This document shows, piece after piece, positions 1 through 4,819 of a stretch of DNA of 6,362 nucleotides. Origin of the DNA: JAXDLK01 sp034666665. Lineage in GTDB: Bacteria; Desulfobacterota; Binatia; JACPRU01. The stretch covers positions 1-6,362 of the forward strand of contig JAXDLK010000111.1 of NCBI GenBank assembly GCA_034666665.1, in the 5' to 3' direction. Within the stretch, counting starts at the first letter, position 1. Each line of letters opens with the position of its first letter. The notes under the pieces were generated by a model. That model was not told the origin of the DNA and did no database searches. It saw only the letters and a list, made by a program, of their open reading frames with translations. The translations under genes were made by a program, and so were the position numbers.

Positions 1-228
1 GCCGAAGAAGACCTCGATCCGCTTCCAGTCGATCTCGTCCCGCCATGGCGGCCCGGCGAGGAGCTCGTAGAGCCGGCGCGGCGTCGAGCCGCCGGAGAGC
101 GCGATGAAAACCGTCTGATCTCCGGGCGCTCGCGTGAGATCGCGCAGACGCGCCGCCACCCGCTCCGCCATCTCGCCCGCGTCCTCGCAGACGATCCTCT
201 CGAAGCTCATCGACGCCGTCTCGTTCAC
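1..228 (-). CDS. pgl: 6-phosphogluconolactonase, N-terminal part (runs off the left edge)
   Basis: This is the N-terminal 70-76 residues of a 6-phosphogluconolactonase, which hydrolyses 6-phosphoglucono-1,5-lactone to 6-phosphogluconate in the cytosolic oxidative pentose phosphate pathway. The minus-strand frame is open to position 1. It shows the family hallmark SGGSTPRRLYELL, followed by WRDEIDWKRIEVFFG, which leads into the (F)xxDER region that would lie outside the window. A GTG start at 228 overlaps the zwf stop by four bases (GTGA), typical of translational coupling. An ATG at 210, giving MSFERIVCEDAGEMAERVA, is an equally good start and fits the usual family N-terminus. Neither has a strong Shine-Dalgarno sequence. 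The position directly after zwf supports the call, since the two enzymes act in consecutive steps. Identity is secure; the start is not. Confidence 0.9.
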   Translation of the reverse strand, partial: MNETASMSFERIVCEDAGEMAERVAARLRDLTRAPGDQTVFIALSGGSTPRRLYELLAGPPWRDEIDWKRIEVFFG

Positions 229-1820
229 ATGTCGCGGAGGGAGCGCCAGTGCGCCTGCGTCCCCTCGAGCAGCCGATTCGCCTCGTCCGGCCCGTCGGTG
301 AACGGGAAGTAGTTCGGGAACCTCGGCGGCGGCAGCGCGGCCCAGCCCTGATGCAGCGACGTGATGTAACGCCAGGCGTACTCGACCTCGTCCGAGCGGG
401 TGAACAGCGACGGGTCGCCGCGGAGGGCGTCGAGCAGCAGGCGCTCGTACGCCTCGGGGGACCGCTCCTCGAACGCTTCGCCGTAGTAGAAGTCCATGTC
501 GACTTCCTCGAGCTGGACGAGGAGACCGGGGCGCTTGCACGCGAACGAGAGGCTGATGCCCTCGTTCGGCTGGATGCGGAGAACCAGCAGGTTCGACTTC
601 GGGCGAGCCGGGGCGACGTCGTCCGTGGCCTCGACGTCGCGGAACAGGTGCGTCGGCGGGTCCTTGAACTGCACCGCGATCTCCGAGACGCGCTTCGCGA
701 GCCGCTTGCCCGTCCTCAGCAGAAAGGGCACACCCGCCCACCGCCAGTTGTCGAGCTTCAGCCGGAGCGCCACGAAGCTCTCCGTGGTGGACTTCGGGTC
801 GACGCCCTCCTCCTGCCGATAACCCTTCACGATCTCGCCGTCGCACTCTCCGGGTCCGTACTGCCCGCGCACCGTCGAGGCGGCGACCTCCTTCTTCGTC
901 AGCGGCGTGAGCAGCCGCAGCACCTTCACCTTCTCGTCGCGGATCGACTGCGCGTCGAGCGCGATCGGCGGCTCCATCGCCGTCAGCGAGAGCAGCTGGA
1001 GCATGTGGTTCTGCACCATGTCGCGGAGCGCGCCGGCGGTCTCGTAGTAGGCGCCGCGGCGGCCTTCCATGCCGAGCGTCTCCGCGACCGTGATCTGCAC
1101 GTTGTCGACGTACTTCTGGTTGAAGAGCGGCTCGAAGATCGAGTTGCCGAAGCGGAAGGAGAGGATGTTCTGCACCGTCTCCTTTCCGAGGTAGTGATCG
1201 ATCCGGTAGATCTGGCTCTCGTCGAGCACCGCGGTGACTTCGGCGTTGAGCTTGCGGGCGCTCTCGAGGTCGCGCCCGAAGGGCTTCTCGATGATCACCC
1301 GCGACCAGGCGTCCCCCTGCGGCTTGTGCACCAGGCCCGCGGCGGTGAGGTTCTGGATGATCGTGGTGAAGAACTCCGGGGCCACGGAGAGGTAGAAGAG
1401 GCGATTCCCGGGGAGACCCCGCTCGCGCTCGATCTCTTCGAGCCGCTGCTTCAGGCGCTCGAATGCGGCGGGGTCGTCGGCGTTGCCGGCGCTGTAGTGG
1501 AGCGAGCGGATGACCGCGTTGTCGGGACCGATCCAGTCCGCGGCCTCCTTGACGTTCTGCTCGAGCGCCTTGGTCATCAGCTCGCGGTACGCCTCGTCGG
1601 TCATGGGCGTGCGCGAGAACCCTACGACCGCGAACGCGTCGGGCAGGAAATGCTCGCGGTCGAGGTGGTAGAGCGCGGGGATCAGCTTCCGCTGCGCGAG
1701 GTCACCCGACGCGCCGAAGATCACGATCGTGACGGGATCGTGAGCCCGGATCGTGTCGAGCGCCTGCTCGTCCCGCGGGCGGACCGACACCGACGCCTTC
1801 GGGCGCGGAGACGCCTCCAT
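225..1820 (-). CDS. zwf: glucose-6-phosphate 1-dehydrogenase
   Basis: This enzyme oxidises glucose-6-phosphate to 6-phosphogluconolactone with reduction of NAD(P), the first step of the oxidative pentose phosphate (and Entner-Doudoroff) route in the cytosol. From the ATG at 1820 it is 531 aa, close to the usual 480-520. Visible motifs are the nucleotide-binding GASGDLAQRK at residues 36-45, EKPFGRD at 178-184, the active-site signature RIDHYLGKE at 206-214 (catalytic His209), RDMVQNHMLQ at 266-275 and the RTGKR segment at 369-373. The frame stays open for 81 further codons upstream. That extension is low-complexity, unlike any G6PD N-terminus, and would run across the divergent promoter and into the neighbouring gene, so I reject it. 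An AGGG lies 6 nt before the chosen ATG. The stop overlaps the pgl start, so the two genes form an operon. No key residue is missing. Confidence 0.96.
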   Translation of the reverse strand: MEASPRPKASVSVRPRDEQALDTIRAHDPVTIVIFGASGDLAQRKLIPALYHLDREHFLPDAFAVVGFSRTPMTDEAYRELMTKALEQNVKEAADWIGPDNAVIRSLHYSAGNADDPAAFERLKQRLEEIERERGLPGNRLFYLSVAPEFFTTIIQNLTAAGLVHKPQGDAWSRVIIEKPFGRDLESARKLNAEVTAVLDESQIYRIDHYLGKETVQNILSFRFGNSIFEPLFNQKYVDNVQITVAETLGMEGRRGAYYETAGALRDMVQNHMLQLLSLTAMEPPIALDAQSIRDEKVKVLRLLTPLTKKEVAASTVRGQYGPGECDGEIVKGYRQEEGVDPKSTTESFVALRLKLDNWRWAGVPFLLRTGKRLAKRVSEIAVQFKDPPTHLFRDVEATDDVAPARPKSNLLVLRIQPNEGISLSFACKRPGLLVQLEEVDMDFYYGEAFEERSPEAYERLLLDALRGDPSLFTRSDEVEYAWRYITSLHQGWAALPPPRFPNYFPFTDGPDEANRLLEGTQAHWRSLRDM

Positions 1821-1829
1821 GAGACGCCC

Positions 1830-1859
1830 TGTATCCGCCGCCCTCGCCGGCGCTGTCAA
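1830..1859 (-). promoter_or_regulatory. sigma70-like promoter for zwf-pgl
   Basis: On the minus strand a perfect TTGACA (-35, 1854-1859) is followed after 18 bp by GATACA (1830-1835, three of six matches to TATAAT). The expected transcription start is near 1823, only a few bases before the zwf ATG at 1820, so the message would be leaderless or nearly so. The match was found by eye. The mirror-image promoter on the other strand makes it more credible than the -10 box alone would. Confidence 0.5.
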
Positions 1860-1893
1860 ACGGCATCCGTACGCGCCGTCGGCGTTGACAGCG
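1851..1893. repeat. 9-bp perfect inverted repeat spanning both divergent -35 boxes
   Basis: CGCTGTCAA (1851-1859) and TTGACAGCG (1885-1893) are exact reverse complements separated by 25 bp. Each arm contains a perfect TTGACA -35 hexamer plus a shared GCG extension. The spacer holds smaller dyads: ACGGC/GCCGT (1860-1864 and 1875-1879) and the palindrome CGTACG (1868-1873). The repeat may simply be two facing -35 elements. The shared GCG beyond the hexamer and the nested dyads leave room for a regulator that binds between the promoters and acts on both genes. Confidence 0.6.
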
Positions 1894-1913
1894 AAGACGG
1901 CCGCTTCGATAAC
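1885..1913 (+). promoter_or_regulatory. sigma70-like promoter for the CRTAC1-type gene
   Basis: A perfect TTGACA (1885-1890), an optimal 17-bp spacer and GATAAC (1908-1913, four of six matches to TATAAT) form a good housekeeping promoter on the plus strand. The expected transcription start is near 1920, about six bases before the ATG at 1926. It is back to back with the zwf promoter, with 25 bp between the two -35 boxes. Confidence 0.6.
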
Positions 1914-1925
1914 GTGGCGAGCACG

Positions 1926-3620
1926 ATGCTGCGCGCCTGGATCGCCGCTCTCGTCGGCGGAGCCGCTCTCGCCGCCGTCGGAGTCGCCGGCGCTACCGTC
2001 GACGACTGGGAGAGGACGCGGAAAGACGTCATCGATCCGCTGAACTCGGAGCTTCATCGGCACCTGCCGACCTATCTCAAGTCACGCGACCTGACCGGCG
2101 TCCTGGACCTCTACACGACGGCGACGGGAACCGGTCTTCGCTGGACCGAGCCCACGCGCGTCTATCCCGGACGCGAGGAGACCGTGCTCCGCTGGAATGG
2201 CGATCGCGGCAGCGAGCCGATCCGCGCTCGGTACGAGAAGATCCTCGAGATCTTCGCCGCGATCGACAAGGCCGAGCTCCGCATCCATCGAATCCACTGG
2301 AAGAACGCGGACGACGATGGGTATCCGGCCGAGGTCCGGCTCCTCGTCCGCGGCACGCGAAAGGACGGCTCGCGCGCGCAGCTCGACCAGCGGGCGACGC
2401 TCCACATCCGCCAGCAAGACAAGCTCTGGAGGATCTCCGCCGAGGAGGTGACCGGGCGGGAGATGGTGCTCGGGGATGCGCCGCGGTTCGAGCTCGCGAC
2501 CGAGGCCGCGGGCCTCGTCGACGTGCACGAGAACGAGGGCTCGCCGCGGTTCCGGCTGGTCGGGGACGTGACGAACAGCTCGGGCAGCGCCGTCGCGGAC
2601 GTCGACCGCGACGGCTGCGAGGACGTCTTCCTCGCCGGCAGCCCGAGGTCCGCGCTCTACCGGAACGACTGCCGCGGCGGGTTCACCGACGTGTCGGCGG
2701 AGGCCGGGATTCCGCGCCCGTTTCCCTCGGTGCCGACGGGCGTGGTGTTCTTCGATTACGACAACGACGGCTGGCCGGATCTCTACGTGAGCGCCGTCAC
2801 CGGCGGCGATCGCCTGTTCCACAACACCGGCAAAGGGCGCTTCGAGGACGTGACGAAGCGCGCCGGCATTCCCGCCGGGAGGTGGGCCAGCATGCCGATC
2901 GTCGCCGACTACGACCGCGACGGCTTCCTCGACGTCTACGTGATCCGCATGGGCGATCACGAGAAGACCGCTCCCGAGCCGAACTACCAGGCCGACAACG
3001 GGCTACCGAACACGCTCCTGCACAACCAGGGAGATGGCACCTTCGTCGACGTCTCGGAGGACGCCGGCCTCGCGGATACCGGGTGGGGGCTCGCCGGCGG
3101 CTGGGCGGATTACGACGACGACGGCTGGCCGGACGTGTACGTCGGCAACGAGTTCGGCTTCAACGCGCTCTATCACAACCAGCGCGACGGGACGTTCCGC
3201 AACGTGGCGAAGGCGGCGGGAGCTCGCGATCGCGGCGCCGCGATGGGCATCTCCTGGGGCGACTACGACAACGACGGCGATCTCGACGTCTTCGTCTCGA
3301 ACATGTACGCGAACTCGCGCTGGGCGCTCTTCCATCCGGATTTTCCCGTGCCCGCGCCGTGGTACTACCGGTTGCTCGGCGTCTTCTTGCCGCGCGAGTT
3401 CGAGCAGCACGCGCAGCAGATCATCGAGGAGACCACCCGCGGTTCGACGCTGCTGCAGAACGACGGAGGCGGCAGGTTCACGGACGTGACGGACCGCGCC
3501 CGAGTCCGGGACGGCCAGTGGGGCTGGGCGAGCCAGTTCGTCGACTACGACAACGACGGCTGGCTCGACCTCTATGCGGTGAACGGCTTCGTCACGGGTC
3601 CCATTCCCGACGACGTTTGA
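1926..3620 (+). CDS. secreted CRTAC1-type FG-GAP/VCBS propeller protein, N-terminal 564 aa, ended by an in-frame TGA
   Basis: The product looks like an exported calcium-binding beta-propeller protein of the bacterial CRTAC1 (ASPIC/UnbV) type; its biochemical role is unknown. Residues 1-23 form a signal peptide (MLRAW, a hydrophobic Ala/Val/Gly core, cleavage after AGA). Residues about 30-180 resemble an NTF2/SnoaL-like domain; this is inference from pattern. Six Ca-binding DxDxDGxxD-type motifs follow at residues 225-233, 277-285, 328-336, 395-403, 447-455 and 540-548, most in the form DYDNDGWPD and each preceded by an LxHNxGxGxFxDVxxxAG-type strand pattern. The frame ends in TGA at 3618-3620 just after NGFVTGPIPDDV, in mid-propeller. 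The same frame resumes with ATG at 3621 and holds the seventh motif and the ASPIC/UnbV domain. This is therefore the front part of one interrupted gene. The start is ATG 1926; GTG 1914 is in frame but lies at the -10 box, and the frame further upstream is antisense to zwf. Confidence 0.85.
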   Translation: MLRAWIAALVGGAALAAVGVAGATVDDWERTRKDVIDPLNSELHRHLPTYLKSRDLTGVLDLYTTATGTGLRWTEPTRVYPGREETVLRWNGDRGSEPIRARYEKILEIFAAIDKAELRIHRIHWKNADDDGYPAEVRLLVRGTRKDGSRAQLDQRATLHIRQQDKLWRISAEEVTGREMVLGDAPRFELATEAAGLVDVHENEGSPRFRLVGDVTNSSGSAVADVDRDGCEDVFLAGSPRSALYRNDCRGGFTDVSAEAGIPRPFPSVPTGVVFFDYDNDGWPDLYVSAVTGGDRLFHNTGKGRFEDVTKRAGIPAGRWASMPIVADYDRDGFLDVYVIRMGDHEKTAPEPNYQADNGLPNTLLHNQGDGTFVDVSEDAGLADTGWGLAGGWADYDDDGWPDVYVGNEFGFNALYHNQRDGTFRNVAKAAGARDRGAAMGISWGDYDNDGDLDVFVSNMYANSRWALFHPDFPVPAPWYYRLLGVFLPREFEQHAQQIIEETTRGSTLLQNDGGGRFTDVTDRARVRDGQWGWASQFVDYDNDGWLDLYAVNGFVTGPIPDDV

Positions 3621-3655
3621 ATGGACATGTTCGAAGGCGTCGGTCGGCGCCTCGA
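3618..3655 (+). other. in-frame TGA followed by a GGUC-loop hairpin
   Basis: TGA (3618-3620) interrupts an otherwise continuous 764-codon frame. Ten bases later a hairpin can be drawn. The inner stem AGGCGTC (3635-3641) pairs with GGCGCCT (3646-3652), with one U-G wobble, around the tetraloop GGTC (3642-3645). After one bulged A (3634), TCG (3631-3633) pairs with CGA (3653-3655), giving ten pairs in all. Bacterial SECIS elements lie just 3' of a recoded UGA, and E. coli fdhF also shows GGUC in its apical loop. In this DNA a GC-rich hairpin can easily arise by chance, so I annotate the structure and not a function. Confidence 0.4.
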
Positions 3656-4220
3656 TCAGGAGACCGGACAGCTGGTCAACATCGGCCAGAACAGTCTGAA
3701 CGGGCGCGAGCGAAACGTCCTCTTCCGCAACGATCGGGACGGCGCGTTCACCGAGGTCGCGTGGGTGAACGCGGCGGATCGGGTCGAGGACGGGCGCGGG
3801 CTGTCGATCTTCGATTACGATCGCGACGGCCGCCCCGACCTGCTGATCCGGAACTTCAGGCAGCCCGCACAGCTGCTGAGAAATCAGGGAAGCGTCCGGA
3901 GGTGGATCGATTTCGAGCTCACCGGGACGGAGTCGAACCGCGACGCGATCGGCGCGAAGATCCGCGTCGTCGCCGGCGAGCTCGTGCAGACCCGCGAGGT
4001 GGCCGCCGGCTCGGGCTATCTCTCCGGCTCGAGCCTGGTGCAGCACTTCGGTCTCGGCGACGCGCAGCGGGTCGACCGGGTCGAGATCCGCTGGCCGGCA
4101 GGCGGGACGACGACCCTACGCGATCTGCATCCGGGCCGCACGTACCGCGTGGTCGAGGGAGAGACCCCGCGCAAAAATGGCGAGGTCGCGGCGTTTCCTC
4201 GGGTGCATCATCGGCAGTAG
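3621..4220 (+). CDS. C-terminal 199 aa of the split CRTAC1-type protein: seventh motif and ASPIC/UnbV domain
   Basis: This frame directly continues the preceding one after the TGA and begins with ATG, giving MDMFEGVGRRLD. It carries the pre-motif strand RNVLFRNDRDGAFTEVA, the seventh Ca-binding motif DYDRDGRPD (residues 65-73) and a clear ASPIC/UnbV domain at about residues 93-182. That domain shows GTESNRDAIGAKIRV, the RE-V-GSGYLSGSSLVQHFGLG segment and VEIRWPAGG. It has no signal peptide and could not form a propeller alone, so it makes sense only as the tail of the 564-aa piece. Translation could occur by readthrough of the TGA or by reinitiation at the adjacent ATG (a second ATG follows at 3627); I see no strong Shine-Dalgarno before either. 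Codon use matches the upstream part and no other lesion is present. It ends with TAG, 46 bp before the end of the convergent PilZ gene. Confidence 0.8.
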   Translation: MDMFEGVGRRLDQETGQLVNIGQNSLNGRERNVLFRNDRDGAFTEVAWVNAADRVEDGRGLSIFDYDRDGRPDLLIRNFRQPAQLLRNQGSVRRWIDFELTGTESNRDAIGAKIRVVAGELVQTREVAAGSGYLSGSSLVQHFGLGDAQRVDRVEIRWPAGGTTTLRDLHPGRTYRVVEGETPRKNGEVAAFPRVHHRQ

Positions 4221-4229
4221 GAGAAGGCA

Positions 4230-4243
4230 GCCGCCGGTGCGGC
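4230..4243. terminator. possible hairpin between convergent genes
   Basis: GCCGC-CGGT-GCGGC is a perfect 5-bp stem with a 4-base loop in the 46-bp gap between the convergent propeller and PilZ genes, so it could serve both. Neither side has a T-tract, so this is not a canonical intrinsic terminator. Position is the main support. Confidence 0.22.
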
Positions 4244-4266
4244 GAGCGCGGGGGAGCAAAGGTCGC

Positions 4267-4671
4267 TCATTTCGCGGCGAGCAGCTCCTTCAGCGAGTAG
4301 TCGTAGACCCACTGGGTCAGCTTCGAAGAGCTCGCCTGGTACTTCTCGTTCATCTCGAACTTGATTCCGACGCGGTGGCGGAAGAAGCCGCGGTCCACGT
4401 GACGAACCAAGCCGGAAAGCTCGATCGTGTCGTGGTTCGATTTCAGCCGGATCGTCACCCTGCCGTTCTCCTGCAGGGGCACGCGTGCGGGCACCATCAG
4501 CCGGATGCCGCCGTGGCCGAGGTCCGCGGCCTGCAGATCCTTCAGCGAGACCCGCTCCGCGCCCGCGAACGTGACGTCGCAGGACAGCCGCGCATCGTCG
4601 GGAATCGGGGCTCTCGGCGGAGGCTGCCGACGGTCGTCGTGAGAGACGGTTCGCGATGAGCTGTTCACCAT
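4267..4671 (-). CDS. PilZ-domain protein with an atypical c-di-GMP binding motif
   Basis: This is a 134-aa soluble protein that I read as a single stand-alone PilZ domain. PilZ domains usually bind cyclic di-GMP and alter motility, secretion or polysaccharide output through partner proteins. The basic N-terminal DDRRQPPPRAPI (residues 12-23) corresponds to the RxxxR box. DLGHGGIRL (50-58) corresponds to (D/N)xSxxG followed by a beta strand. GLVRHVDRGFFRHRVGIKFEMNE (87-109, quoted as GLVRHV...VGIKF) matches the closing strand of the domain. Both ligand motifs deviate: Ser is replaced by Gly52, and the arginines are spaced R15-x4-R20. Binding may therefore be weak or absent. A tail of about 25 residues ends in LKELLAAK. 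The start is fixed by a TAG stop nine bases upstream in frame; ATG 4671 and GTG 4668 are the candidates. It stands alone, convergent with the propeller gene. Confidence 0.75.
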   Translation of the reverse strand: MVNSSSRTVSHDDRRQPPPRAPIPDDARLSCDVTFAGAERVSLKDLQAADLGHGGIRLMVPARVPLQENGRVTIRLKSNHDTIELSGLVRHVDRGFFRHRVGIKFEMNEKYQASSSKLTQWVYDYSLKELLAAK

Positions 4672-4700
4672 GCCGAGCTACCTAGCGAGAAACGGGCCAT
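4665..4700 (-). CDS. possible 11-residue leader peptide overlapping the PilZ start
   Basis: On the minus strand the purine-rich GGGGGAGAGG immediately precedes an ATG at 4700. The mini-frame encodes MARFSLGSSAW and stops at TGA 4667-4665, overlapping both PilZ start candidates; GTG 4668 shares a GTGA junction with that stop. It could couple ribosome delivery to the PilZ gene, whose own ATG has only a weak AGG 11-13 bases upstream. It is too short to support by coding statistics, so confidence is low. Confidence 0.25.
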   Translation of the reverse strand: MARFSLGSSAW

Positions 4701-4724
4701 CCTCTCCCCCGCAAGAACCTTCAC

Positions 4725-4752
4725 AGTAGACGGCAGTTTATTCCCCCGGAAA
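4725..4752 (-). promoter_or_regulatory. weak candidate promoter for the PilZ gene
   Basis: On the minus strand TTTCCG (4747-4752), a 16-bp spacer and TCTACT (4725-4730) make a poor sigma70-like pair. The overlapping AT-rich GGAATAAAC (4736-4744) also resembles an alternative (ECF-type) -35 element, but no clear partner box follows. This is the only plausible promoter stretch in the 148-bp gap between the protease and PilZ genes. Confidence 0.2.
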
Positions 4753-4772
4753 CCTCAATCGACATGGTCTCC

Positions 4773-4789
4773 CGTTCCAGTGCGGAACG
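4773..4789. repeat. 6-bp inverted repeat after the protease gene
   Basis: CGTTCC (4773-4778) and GGAACG (4784-4789) are perfect reverse complements around AGTGC. They can be nested in a wider, bulged pairing of GGTC-TC-CCG with CGGGACC. It lies about 30 bases after the stop of the protease gene and could mark the transcript end, but no T-run follows on the minus strand. An operator for the PilZ gene is the alternative. Confidence 0.25.
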
Positions 4790-4819
4790 TTCGATGAAAC
4801 GCCGCGGGACCAACGCACC

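Noticed and set aside
249..1925. A long plus-strand open frame antisense to zwf, in frame with the propeller gene.
   Set aside because: It encodes an Arg/Leu/Val-rich sequence of the kind made by the complement of a GC-rich gene. A promoter and signal peptide place the true start at 1926.
1821..2063. An 81-residue N-terminal extension of zwf.
   Set aside because: It is Asp/Gly/Ser-rich, has no match to any G6PD N-terminus, and would overlap the divergent promoters and the first 138 bases of the propeller gene on the other strand.
225..3620. An alternative genetic code in which TGA is a sense codon.
   Set aside because: zwf, the PilZ gene and the protease gene all end at TGA at the expected family length, and the GC content is unlike genomes known for UGA reassignment.
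2082..4046. Two long minus-strand frames antisense to the propeller gene.
   Set aside because: Their VAVVVVV and RPAVVVVI runs are the reverse reading of the repeated DYDNDG codons. They lack start signals and recognisable domains.
2882..4300. A 472-codon plus-strand frame crossing the TGA, which might suggest a frameshifted product.
   Set aside because: It is almost entirely Arg/Gly/Ala and shows no propeller or ASPIC motif. The real frame is the same on both sides of the TGA, so no frameshift is involved.
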